Shown: piece by piece, positions 25,661-33,394 of the stretch | Position numbering within the stretch: the stretch's first letter is position 1 | Layout of the letters: each line of letters opens with the position of its first letter | DNA from: Bacillus sp. CGMCC 1.16541 | Lineage (GTDB): Bacteria; Bacillota; Bacilli; Bacillales; Bacillaceae_H | DNA: 64,000 nucleotides | Reading direction: 5' to 3' | Assembly (NCBI RefSeq): GCF_003184905.1 | Contig: NZ_QFRU01000010.1 | Span: 62,001 to 126,000, forward strand | Position numbers and translations under genes: made by a program | The notes under the pieces: model-generated | Told to the model about the DNA's origin: nothing | Databases searched by the model: none | What the model saw: the letters and a program-made list of their open reading frames with translations, nothing else

Positions 25661-27013
25661 ATGAAGTTAAATCATAAAATTCAGCTCTTTACAACGGTTT
25701 GGCTACTTGTCATTTTATTGATTGTAAATATGTCTATTTATGTTCTTTTCTACAAAGTGACAACCAATGGTGAGTTAGAGCGAATAACGAATCAAACAGA
25801 AAGCATCGCCTCTGGATTAAAGAATGAAAATATTAACCCAAGAGATTTGATTTTAGCGTCATTATCACCAAATGAAATGGTGCGTGTCATTGACCAAGAG
25901 TTAAAAGCCGAGATGGGCTTTACAAACGAAAAGCGTTATCCAAAATTAATTAAGCCCGTTTACAAAACAAAGCAAGAGGCGGTAATACGCAAAGTTGAAG
26001 GAGATCTGTATGCATCAGTGTACTTGCCTATCATATGGTCAAATGGAGAAGTTTTGACATTAGAAGTGACAGAACAAATTAAAACTGCACAGTCAAATTT
26101 AGCGATGCTTCGACTTGTGTTAATTGTCGCATCATTGGTAGTCCTTATTCCTGCCTTTTTCGCCGGTAGGATGTTAAGTAATCTTATTTTAAAGCCAATT
26201 CAATCAATGATTTCAACAATGGAAGAAATTCAACGAAAAGGAATGTTCCGTAAAATTGAGCTGCACGAGCAGTCTAATGATGAGCTATTTAAAATGGCTA
26301 ATACATTTAATAAGATGATGGATCTTTTACAACGTAACTTTGATAAGCAACAACAATTCGTATCGGATGCGTCTCATGAGTTAAAAACTCCGTTAACGGT
26401 CATTGAAAGTTATGCTCAGCTGTTGAAAAGATGGGGAACGAAGCGGCCTGATGTGTTAGAAGAATCAGTTGAAGCGATTCATTCAGAAGCGATTCGCATG
26501 AAAGAGATGACGCAGCAAATGTTAGCTTTAGCCAATAATGATGCGGAGTGGAATGTGGCAAGAGAACGAGTAGATGTTTATAAATTATGTATAGAAACAG
26601 GGAAACAGCTACAAGAAGCATACGGACGATATATTCGGACAACCTCTACAGAGAAACAGATTATGGTAATTGGAGATCATCAAAAATTAAAACAAGTTCT
26701 CGTTATTTTATTAGACAACGCTATGAAATATAGTGAGCAAGAAATTGATGTGACAGCATCTGTTGAAAATGATACAGCGATTATTTCAGTTATCGATCGC
26801 GGAGTAGGAATTCCAGCAGAGGATGTTGATAAAATTTTTGATCGTTTTTTTAGAGTGGATAAAGCAAGAAGCCGCCAAACAGGAGGAACAGGGTTAGGAT
26901 TGTCAATTGCAAAGCGAATTGTTGATGCACATGATGGTCAGATTATTGTAGAAAGTGAAGAAGGAAAAGGAACAACAGTCATTATGAAGCTGCCGATGAA
27001 GGGGGAAAATTAA
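25661..27013 (+). CDS. Two-component sensor histidine kinase (YkoH-like)
   Basis: 450 residues. Membrane helices lie at about 12-32 and 150-172 around an extracytoplasmic sensor of about 115 residues. HAMP follows, then the H-box SDASHELKTPLTVIESYAQ with H239, the N-box LDNAMKYSEQEI, DRGVGIP and GGTGLGLSIAKRIV. It is the cognate kinase of the regulator encoded immediately upstream (1-nt gap). The signal is unknown. The adjacent membrane and secreted PepSY proteins are likely periplasm-facing modulators or targets. Confidence 0.92.
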   Translation: MKLNHKIQLFTTVWLLVILLIVNMSIYVLFYKVTTNGELERITNQTESIASGLKNENINPRDLILASLSPNEMVRVIDQELKAEMGFTNEKRYPKLIKPVYKTKQEAVIRKVEGDLYASVYLPIIWSNGEVLTLEVTEQIKTAQSNLAMLRLVLIVASLVVLIPAFFAGRMLSNLILKPIQSMISTMEEIQRKGMFRKIELHEQSNDELFKMANTFNKMMDLLQRNFDKQQQFVSDASHELKTPLTVIESYAQLLKRWGTKRPDVLEESVEAIHSEAIRMKEMTQQMLALANNDAEWNVARERVDVYKLCIETGKQLQEAYGRYIRTTSTEKQIMVIGDHQKLKQVLVILLDNAMKYSEQEIDVTASVENDTAIISVIDRGVGIPAEDVDKIFDRFFRVDKARSRQTGGTGLGLSIAKRIVDAHDGQIIVESEEGKGTTVIMKLPMKGEN

Positions 27014-27014
27014 T

Positions 27015-27716
27015 ATGCGCAAAAAGATAATGGTTATTGTTGGAGGTATTGTCCTTCTTTTCGGAATTATTGTTGGAACAAAACAAATCATTGCAAAAAA
27101 TGAGCCACTTTTAACAGAAGCTGAAGTGAAAGAAATTGTTCGTGATCGATATACAGGCACAATTCAAGGTGTAGAGTTAAATGAAGCAAAAGAAATGTAC
27201 ACATTAACGGTTGAAAATGAGCGTGGATTGTATGATGTGAAAGTACATGCTGTGTCTGGTGAGATTGGTCAGTTAACACTAGTGGAGAAGAAGGAAACAA
27301 AGCCTGTTGAAAAGAATGAACCAGGGCCAAAGGTGAAGGAAGAAGAAGCGAAAGAGCGTGCGTTAAAGCAAGTAAACGGAAAAGTAGAGTCAGTGAAATC
27401 AACTACGACCGAGCAAGGTTCTTTTTATGAAATTGTCATTGTGAATGACAGTGGAAAGCATAAAGTTCAAGTGAATGCAGAGAATGCAGAAGCGAAAGTA
27501 GTTGAAACATCTCAGCCGAAACAAGTATTAATCGATGAAAATCGTGCAAAGCAAATTGCGCTTGAACAAGTAAAAGGTGTAGTTGAAGAAGTAGAACTGA
27601 GAGATGAGAATGGAGTTAAAATGTATAAAATTGAGATTGAAGCATCTTCAGGAGAAGACGCAGCTGTATATGTAAATGCATATACGGGAGAATTTACGAT
27701 TAGCTGGGATGATTAA
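27015..27716 (+). CDS. Membrane-anchored PepSY-domain protein, three repeats
   Basis: 233 residues. An N-terminal membrane anchor (about residues 5-25) is followed by an extracytoplasmic part with three PepSY-like units (roughly 35-90, 110-155 and 165-232). The third is the clearest: RAKQIALEQVKGVVEEVELRDENGVKMYKIEIE then VYVNAYTGEFTI. A K/E-rich linker joins units 1 and 2. PepSY domains are found in protease propeptides and in partners of two-component kinases. It starts 1 nt after the kinase stop and so shares its transcript. Confidence 0.85.
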   Translation: MRKKIMVIVGGIVLLFGIIVGTKQIIAKNEPLLTEAEVKEIVRDRYTGTIQGVELNEAKEMYTLTVENERGLYDVKVHAVSGEIGQLTLVEKKETKPVEKNEPGPKVKEEEAKERALKQVNGKVESVKSTTTEQGSFYEIVIVNDSGKHKVQVNAENAEAKVVETSQPKQVLIDENRAKQIALEQVKGVVEEVELRDENGVKMYKIEIEASSGEDAAVYVNAYTGEFTISWDD

Positions 27717-27810
27717 TTATTTTCTCATCAAATTTTAATCTTTCTCTCCTTTTTCTTTAATGTGACAGCTTTAAGATAAAGTTGAACATAAATTAAAGGA
27801 GGAAACAAAC

Positions 27811-28356
27811 ATGAAAAAATTAATCGTTACAACAGCAGCAAGTGCATTATTAATCGGAGGAATCGGCTTTGGAGCAAGCGCAATGAAGAGTGATCAACAA
27901 GATGATGTAAAAGCATATGTACAACAAGGGGAAGCAAAACAAAAAATTAGTGTAGAACAAGCGAAAGCAAGTGCATTAAAAGCCGTTCCTGGTACAGTAA
28001 AAGAAGTGGAGTTAGATAAAAAAGACGGTCGTCTTGTTTACGAGGTAGAAGTAAAACATAACGGAGATGACAAAGATGTGTACGTAGATGCGTACACAGG
28101 GAAAGTATTAAATCAATTTAATGATGACAACGACGATAACAAACAGGTTGAAAACCAAACACAATCTTCTTTCATCACAAAAGAGCAAGCAAAACAAATC
28201 GCGTTAAAGCAAGTAAAAGGAACAGTTGAAGAAGTAGAGTTAGATGATGAAGATGGTCAAAACGTGTATGAAGTTGAAATTGAAACGAATGATGATGATG
28301 TAACAGTATATGTATCAGCTGAAAATGGTGAAGTAATTACTATTGATTGGGATTAA
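27811..28356 (+). CDS. Secreted PepSY-domain protein (YkoI-like)
   Basis: 181 residues. A Sec signal peptide (basic MKK, hydrophobic core to about residue 25, possible cleavage after GASA) precedes two PepSY units, EQAKASALKAVPGTVKEVEL and EQAKQIALKQVKGTVEEVEL. Each ends in a VYVDAYTGKV/VYVSAENGEV strand. An acidic linker lies between them (NDDNDDNKQ). AAAGGAGGAAAC precedes the ATG. The 94-bp gap from the previous gene could hold its own promoter, which I could not define. It is homologous to its upstream neighbour and to B. subtilis YkoI, and is likely a target or modulator of the kinase. Confidence 0.87.
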   Translation: MKKLIVTTAASALLIGGIGFGASAMKSDQQDDVKAYVQQGEAKQKISVEQAKASALKAVPGTVKEVELDKKDGRLVYEVEVKHNGDDKDVYVDAYTGKVLNQFNDDNDDNKQVENQTQSSFITKEQAKQIALKQVKGTVEEVELDDEDGQNVYEVEIETNDDDVTVYVSAENGEVITIDWD

Positions 28357-28392
28357 TCAATGTGGTGTTACATTTTTAGTGGATAAAAGAGA

Positions 28393-28624
28393 GTGGGACA
28401 TAACGAAATGATTCCTTCTCAAAAACGAACAATACCGTTTCTGTCATCGTGATGTTGCAACAACAAGTTCGTTCCATTTCGCTCTAGCCACTCGCTTTCC
28501 GCGGAGAGGAACCTGAGCCTCCTCGTTCCTGTAGGGGTCTCAGCCGTTCCTCTATTTCCCGCAGGAGTCGAGTGTCCTATGCTCCATTCCACTATTCTTT
28601 TAAACTTGTTTTTTAATCAAAAAA
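28393..28624. repeat. Dispersed ~230-bp intergenic repeat, copy 1
   Basis: It starts GTGGGACATAACGAAATGATT and ends TTTTTTAATCAAAAAA, and is nearly identical to 43862-44092 in the same orientation. It carries internal short inverted segments (GAGGAACCTGAGCCTCCTCG) and no ORF with a ribosome site. The wording (CACTCGCTTTCCGCGG, CCCGCAGGAGTCGAGTG, GCTCCATTCCACT) is of a kind I recognise from non-coding repeats scattered in Bacillaceae genomes. Confidence 0.85.
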
Positions 28625-28626
28625 TG

Positions 28627-28677
28627 AGGCTGACTCAAAAGGTTGAATAAATTCGATCTGAGAGTCGCCTCTTTTAC
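28627..28677 (+). terminator. Hairpin terminator after the dispersed repeat
   Basis: GAGGC-T-GACTC (28627-28637) pairs with GAGTCGCCTC (28663-28672), with one bulge, and is followed by TTTT. Confidence 0.6.
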
Positions 28678-28765
28678 TCACCATTTCTCTGACTATAGTA
28701 GGTCTTGATGAAACAGTACATTAACGTATTTTTGTCGAAATGTCGCTAAAATCATAAAAAAATGT

Positions 28766-28779
28766 TGAAAACGCTATCA
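28766..28779 (+). promoter_or_regulatory. CcpA cre box
   Basis: TGAAAACGCTATCA matches the consensus TGWNANCGNTNWCA at every position. It is 140 bp upstream of the alpha/beta hydrolase gene and overlaps a TTGAAA that may be a -35 box. Confidence 0.6.
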
Positions 28780-28837
28780 AAATATGTTTTTATAGAACTA
28801 GGCATAACAATGATAACCCTAGAGGGACATGTTTCCA

Positions 28838-28865
28838 CCTCCTTATTCGTAAGGAGGCTTTTTTA
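28838..28865 (+). terminator. Leader terminator with TTCG tetraloop
   Basis: CCTCCTTA-TTCG-TAAGGAGG (28838-28857) followed by CTTTTTT is a textbook intrinsic terminator. No gene ends just before it, so it sits in the 5' leader of the hydrolase gene and may attenuate it. No riboswitch or T-box could be recognised upstream. Confidence 0.7.
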
Positions 28866-28921
28866 TGAGAGAAAAAACTGGTGTATACTAACGATAACAA
28901 CTTCAAACGGAGGAATGTTTG

Positions 28922-29725
28922 ATGAAATGGATGTTAATCGTTACAGTGATACTTGGGTTGATTCTCTTTTTTGCTTTTCAACCATCAAAGCCGGTTTTAT
29001 CAACCAATCGACTGCCTGTTTTATTTGTACACGGTTATTTAGGAAGTGAGCGAAGCTTAGGTACAATGATAAAACGGTTTGAACAAAATGGGTGGGGAAA
29101 GAAAATCGCTGTATGTGAAGTGCAAGAAGATGGGACGTTGCATTGGAAAATGTTCAACATGGCAAAAGGGGACGAGTTGCCACTTGTGCAGGTGATTTTT
29201 AAAGATGCATCAAACAGTGTGGAGCAACAAGCAAAATGGCTGAACGAAGTGGTGAAGCAAGTAAAGAAAGAGACCAATAAAAACGAAGTGTATCTCGTTG
29301 GACATAGTATGGGAGGTCTTGCTTCAACAGCTGCGGTTTTATATGAAAAAACACCAGTTGAAAAGCTTGTGACTCTTGGATCACCGATGAAAGGGTTAGA
29401 ATACAAGCAATTAATGAAACACTATCCAAACGCACGAAATTTTCAGCAGTCAAAAGGAGCGCAGGATTTACAGTACGGATCCAAAGCGTTACAAACGTTA
29501 GAGAAGTACGGACGGAATTTAACCATTCCCGTGTTCTCTGGTGCAGGTGATATTGGAGATGGAACCGATCAAGTTGTGACAATTGAGAGTGCATACGGGC
29601 TTCAAGACGTTACTTCTACTATAGAAGTAATGACGTTTCCAGTCAGTCACTCCGCATTACATGAAAGCAAAGAAGTAGACCGAGCAGTGTATGAATTTTT
29701 ACTTGAAGAGAGCGTCTCATCGTGA
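28922..29725 (+). CDS. Alpha/beta hydrolase, DUF915 family, membrane-anchored or secreted
   Basis: About 267 residues. The N-terminal hydrophobic segment (about residues 2-20) is a signal anchor. LPVLFVHGYLGSERSLGTMI (oxyanion region) and YLVGHSMGGLAS follow, with nucleophile S129 in a GHSMGG elbow. The catalytic aspartate is likely in GAGDIGDGTDQVV, and the histidine in FPVSHSALHES. The substrate is unknown; members resemble lipases and esterases. ATG 28922 is preferred over the TTG at 28919 because CGGAGGA lies 7 nt upstream. A cre box and a leader terminator upstream suggest catabolite control or attenuation. Confidence 0.88.
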   Translation: MKWMLIVTVILGLILFFAFQPSKPVLSTNRLPVLFVHGYLGSERSLGTMIKRFEQNGWGKKIAVCEVQEDGTLHWKMFNMAKGDELPLVQVIFKDASNSVEQQAKWLNEVVKQVKKETNKNEVYLVGHSMGGLASTAAVLYEKTPVEKLVTLGSPMKGLEYKQLMKHYPNARNFQQSKGAQDLQYGSKALQTLEKYGRNLTIPVFSGAGDIGDGTDQVVTIESAYGLQDVTSTIEVMTFPVSHSALHESKEVDRAVYEFLLEESVSS

Positions 29726-29740
29726 GCGTTCTCTTTTTTC
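29707..29740 (+). terminator. Terminator overlapping the hydrolase stop codon
   Basis: AGAGAGCG (29707-29714) pairs with CGTTCTCT (29727-29734) and is followed by T5. The stop codon TGA lies in the loop. Confidence 0.7.
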
Positions 29741-29797
29741 GTTGATTCATTTGTCCATGGTTTTCGTATAAAAAGAACAGAAAAATTGAAATTCTTG

Positions 29798-29826
29798 TTG
29801 ACGGAACAAAAATATATCGATATTAT
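29798..29826 (+). promoter_or_regulatory. Sigma-A promoter of the iron transport operon
   Basis: TTGACG (29798-29803), a 17-nt spacer and TATTAT (29821-29826). It is followed 14 bp later by a Fur box. Confidence 0.75.
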
Positions 29827-29840
29827 AGTAAATAACAAGT

Positions 29841-29859
29841 GATAATAATTATCATTATC
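29841..29859 (+). promoter_or_regulatory. Fur box
   Basis: It matches the 19-bp consensus GATAATGATTATCATTATC at 18 of 19 positions. It lies over the expected transcription start, so Fur-Fe2+ should block the promoter under iron-replete conditions. Confidence 0.9.
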
Positions 29860-29888
29860 GAACATCAAATGTAAAGGCGGAAAGAAAA

Positions 29889-30971
29889 ATGTACATAAAA
29901 AAGCTATTAAAACCATTTATTGCAACGACAGCTTTAACATTAGCGCTTGCTGGATGTGGAGCGGGAAATAATACGACTGAGGGCGAAAAAGAGAGCGCTC
30001 CCAAAGAAAAGCAAGAAGAAAAAGTAGTGAATGTGTATACAGCACGACACTATGAAGCGGATGAGCAAGTGTATAAAGACTTCACAGAAGAAACAGGTAT
30101 TAAAGTAAATGTTGTAAAAGGTGAAGCAGAAGAGTTAATTGAACGTTTAAAGCGTGAAGGCGAAAGCACACAAGCAGATTTATTCATCACAGTTGACGGA
30201 GGCGTTCTTGCTCATGCAAAAGAAAACGACATCCTTCAACCTGTTGAATCTGATGTCATTAATGAAAATGTTCCAGCAAACTTACGTGATAAAGAAAACA
30301 AATGGATTGGGATGTCTACACGTGCTCGTGTCATTGTATACGCAAAAGATCGTGTGACACCAGATCAGTTATCAACATATGAAGACTTAGCAACAGATAA
30401 ATGGCAAGGAAAAGTACTTGCTCGTTCATCAACAAACTTATACAACCAATCTCTTTTAGCATCATTTATTGAATTAAATGGTGAGCAAGCAGCAGAAGAG
30501 TGGGCAGCAGGAATCGCGAAAAACTTTGCACGTCAACCAGACGGTGGTGACCGTGACCAAGCGAAAGCAATCGCAGCTGGTACAGGTGATGTAGCCATAA
30601 TGAACACATACTATGTAGGTCTTATGGCTAACTCAGCAGATGCTGAAGAAGCAAAAGTAGCAGAGCAAATCGGCGTATTCTTCCCGAACCAAGAAACAAA
30701 TGGTACACACATTAACGTAAGTGGTATCGGTTTAACAAAGCATAGTAAACATCCAAACAATGCAACACAACTTATTGAATACATGACAGGTAAAGAAGCA
30801 CAAGAATACTTATCTGCTAATAACTATGAGTTCCCTGTAAACCCTGAAGCAGAAAAGCCAGAACTTCTTCAATCATGGGGCGAGTTCAAAGCTCAAGAAC
30901 TTAACTTCGACACATTAGCAGAACATAACCAAAAAGCAATCGAAGTCTTTAATAAAGTAGGCTGGAAGTAA
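29889..30971 (+). CDS. Ferric iron ABC transporter substrate-binding lipoprotein (FbpA/FutA type)
   Basis: 360 residues. A lipoprotein signal peptide has the lipobox LALAGC (cysteine near residue 23), then a charged linker. The periplasmic-binding fold begins VVNVYTARHYEADEQVYKDF. NTYYVGLM contains the tandem tyrosines that ligate Fe3+ in this family, and the protein ends in the usual VFNKVGW. It captures ferric iron at the cell surface for the permease and ATPase encoded downstream. Iron control by Fur is supported by the promoter. AAAGGCGG precedes the ATG. Confidence 0.93.
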   Translation: MYIKKLLKPFIATTALTLALAGCGAGNNTTEGEKESAPKEKQEEKVVNVYTARHYEADEQVYKDFTEETGIKVNVVKGEAEELIERLKREGESTQADLFITVDGGVLAHAKENDILQPVESDVINENVPANLRDKENKWIGMSTRARVIVYAKDRVTPDQLSTYEDLATDKWQGKVLARSSTNLYNQSLLASFIELNGEQAAEEWAAGIAKNFARQPDGGDRDQAKAIAAGTGDVAIMNTYYVGLMANSADAEEAKVAEQIGVFFPNQETNGTHINVSGIGLTKHSKHPNNATQLIEYMTGKEAQEYLSANNYEFPVNPEAEKPELLQSWGEFKAQELNFDTLAEHNQKAIEVFNKVGWK

Positions 30972-30973
30972 AA

Positions 30974-32620
30974 ATGGAAACCAAATCTATTAAACGCTTT
31001 CTTCGTAAAGATTTTAATGGATGGTGGTTGATAAGCATGATTGGGGCGGCAATAATATTGCTGCCCATCTTGTTTATCTTTTTGTCTATCTTCCAGGAAC
31101 CGAATGAGAACTGGTTTCAAATTCGCCAGTATTTATTAAAAAACTATGTTGCCAATACCGTCATACTTGTCCTATTAACAGGCATTTTTACAGCGACTTT
31201 AGGAGTAAGTCTCGCATGGTTAATTGCAGCCTATGACTTTCCATTAAGACGCTTTTTTCGTTGGGGGCTTATTTTACCTCTTGCAATTCCACCATACATT
31301 GCAGCTTATACGTATCGAACGATGCTTAGCTACACAGGTGTGGTGCAAACAACGCTTCGCAATCAGTTTGATTATCAAGTGAATCCAGAGATTGTTGCGA
31401 TTTCATCTCTTCGAGGAGCCGTATTTATTTTTACAATCTTTTTGTTTCCATATGTATATATTATGAGTCGAGCTTTTTTAGAAAGCCAAAGTTCATCGTT
31501 TTTTGAGAATGCGAGACTACTAGGACGTAAGCCATTTGCGATTTTCCTAAAAGTCGTTCTTCCATTATCAAGACCAGCAATCGTAGCTGGAGCGGTACTT
31601 GTTATTTATGAAGTATTAAGTGATTATGGTGTAACGAGTTATTTTGGCATTCATACGGTGACAACGGCGATCTTTCAAACGTGGTTTGGCATGTATGATG
31701 TGAATTCAGCGATGCGTCTTGCGGCATGGTTAATGGTCATTATTGTCGGATTGTTTTTTATTGAAAAGCTGCTTCGACAAGGAAGACGTTATCACTTAAG
31801 CAACAAAGCAAGGCCGCTTAGTCGTATGAAGTTAAAAGGAATAAAAGCGGCTGTTGCGTTTACGTATTGCTTCGTCATCTTCTTATTAGGTTTCTTTATT
31901 CCCGTGATTCAGCTTATTGTATGGGCAGGGATGACGTTTGAGAAAGTATGGAACGAAACTTTCTTTACACTTCTTTATCAAACTCTTTATGTAGGAGTTA
32001 TTGCGACACTTTTGATTCTTGTATTTGCAGTCATTATTGCGAATGTGACTCGTTCACATTCTCCCGCTTCATATGTGTTGTCAAAGCTTGCGACTACAGG
32101 GTATTCGATTCCAGGTGCTATTATTGCCATTGGAGTGTTAGCGATCTTCATCGAGCTTGATGGGGCACTTGCACCATTTTACTCGTACATGGGATGGGGA
32201 ACCGCACCATTAATTCTTAGTTTATCGCTTGTGATGCTCATTGTTGGATACGTCATTCGATTTATGGCGACAGGTTACAATGCAGTAGAAGTAGGCTTTG
32301 AGCGAATTGGAACGAAGTATACAGAAGCGTCGAGAACACTAGGGTATGGAGTAACGAAAACGTTCTTTAAAATTGATTTACCGTTAATTAGAGGGGCTTT
32401 ATTTAGTGGTTTTATTTTAACATTTGTTGAAATTGTTAAAGAGTTGCCGCTCGCGCTATTGTTAAGACCGTTTAATTTTGATACACTCGCAACGAAAACA
32501 TATCAGTATGCAAAAGATGAGCAAATTTATGAAGCAGCTACCTCGTCTTTAATGATTATTGTCATAAGTGCTTTATCGATTATCGCATTTCAAATGATTG
32601 ACAAGAAGGTGAAGAAATGA
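30974..32620 (+). CDS. Ferric iron ABC transporter permease (FbpB type, fused double permease)
   Basis: 548 residues and about 12 membrane helices, in two homologous halves. Each half has an EAA-type loop for contact with the ATPase: ENARLLGRKPFAIFLKVVLPLSRP (about residues 174-197) and EASRTLGYGVTKTFFKIDLPL (about 453-473). It starts 3 nt after the binding-protein stop and overlaps the ATPase gene by 4 nt, so all three are translated from one message. Confidence 0.93.
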   Translation: METKSIKRFLRKDFNGWWLISMIGAAIILLPILFIFLSIFQEPNENWFQIRQYLLKNYVANTVILVLLTGIFTATLGVSLAWLIAAYDFPLRRFFRWGLILPLAIPPYIAAYTYRTMLSYTGVVQTTLRNQFDYQVNPEIVAISSLRGAVFIFTIFLFPYVYIMSRAFLESQSSSFFENARLLGRKPFAIFLKVVLPLSRPAIVAGAVLVIYEVLSDYGVTSYFGIHTVTTAIFQTWFGMYDVNSAMRLAAWLMVIIVGLFFIEKLLRQGRRYHLSNKARPLSRMKLKGIKAAVAFTYCFVIFLLGFFIPVIQLIVWAGMTFEKVWNETFFTLLYQTLYVGVIATLLILVFAVIIANVTRSHSPASYVLSKLATTGYSIPGAIIAIGVLAIFIELDGALAPFYSYMGWGTAPLILSLSLVMLIVGYVIRFMATGYNAVEVGFERIGTKYTEASRTLGYGVTKTFFKIDLPLIRGALFSGFILTFVEIVKELPLALLLRPFNFDTLATKTYQYAKDEQIYEAATSSLMIIVISALSIIAFQMIDKKVKK

Positions 32621-33315
32621 AGATTATGAGTATCGAAAATTTAACCTTTTCTTTTTCAAAAGCCAATAATCCCGTTATTCACCAATTTTCGTTCTCCATG
32701 GACGAAGGGGAAATTGTGGGGGTGCTTGGGCAAAGCGGTAGTGGGAAAAGCACGCTGCTCAGATTGATTTCTGGATTAGAAGTGCCAATAGAAGGGACGA
32801 TTGAAATTGCGGGAACAACTGTAGCGGATCATAAAGTATTTGTTCAACCTGAAAATCGTGGTGTCGGAATGGTGTTTCAAGATTATGCGCTGTTTCCTCA
32901 TATGACAGTAAAAGATAACATTTTATTTGGGTTGTCACGTCTTCCGCGCAAAGAGCGTCACAATCGAGTAGTGGAGATGTTAGAACTTGTACAAATGAAG
33001 GAATATGAAAAACGATATCCACACGAATTAAGTGGTGGACAGCAACAGAGAATTGCCCTCGCGCGCGCACTTGCGCCTCAACCGAAGTTACTATTAATGG
33101 ATGAACCATTCAGTAATTTAGATGCGAGCTTACGAGAGTCCATTCGTGATGAGCTTCGTTCCATTTTGAAAGAAGCAAATATGACCTGTATCATTGTGAC
33201 ACATGATCGTGAAGACGTCGAAGCGATTTGTGACCGAAGTATCTTGTTCGGTGAAACTAGGGGAAAGTTCCCGGCGGCAAGAGAAACTGGACCTAAACTT
33301 ACATTTGTTCAATAA
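32617..33315 (+). CDS. Ferric iron ABC transporter ATP-binding protein (FbpC type, short)
   Basis: 232 residues. Walker A GQSGSGKST (about 39-47), a Q-loop in GMVFQDYALFPHMT, signature LSGGQQQR (about 138-145), Walker B LLLMDEPFSNLD and a switch histidine in IVTHDRED. It ends just after the nucleotide-binding domain, without the ~100-residue C-terminal regulatory domain many FbpC/PotA proteins carry. This is a short form rather than an obvious truncation, because a terminator follows directly. Confidence 0.92.
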   Translation: MKIMSIENLTFSFSKANNPVIHQFSFSMDEGEIVGVLGQSGSGKSTLLRLISGLEVPIEGTIEIAGTTVADHKVFVQPENRGVGMVFQDYALFPHMTVKDNILFGLSRLPRKERHNRVVEMLELVQMKEYEKRYPHELSGGQQQRIALARALAPQPKLLLMDEPFSNLDASLRESIRDELRSILKEANMTCIIVTHDREDVEAICDRSILFGETRGKFPAARETGPKLTFVQ

Positions 33316-33319
33316 GAAG

Positions 33320-33366
33320 AGGGTGTCTCAAAAGGAAAGAATCGCTCCTTTTGAGACACCCTTTTG
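33320..33366. terminator. Terminator of the iron operon
   Basis: A 15-bp perfect stem (33321-33335 with 33347-33361) is followed by TTTT. It lies between convergent genes and probably serves both strands. Confidence 0.85.
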
Positions 33367-33394
33367 CACATTAAAAGCAATTTGCGATTGATTT

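Noticed and set aside
28393-28624. Insertion sequence
   Set aside because: No transposase frame, only about 230 bp, no clean terminal repeats or target duplication seen at both copies.
28700-28865. T-box or other known riboswitch before the DUF915 hydrolase gene
   Set aside because: There is no T-box sequence, specifier stem or other recognised aptamer, only a terminator hairpin.
28762-29049. 95-codon plus-strand frame starting near the cre box
   Set aside because: It crosses the leader terminator and overlaps the hydrolase gene in another frame, with no ribosome site.
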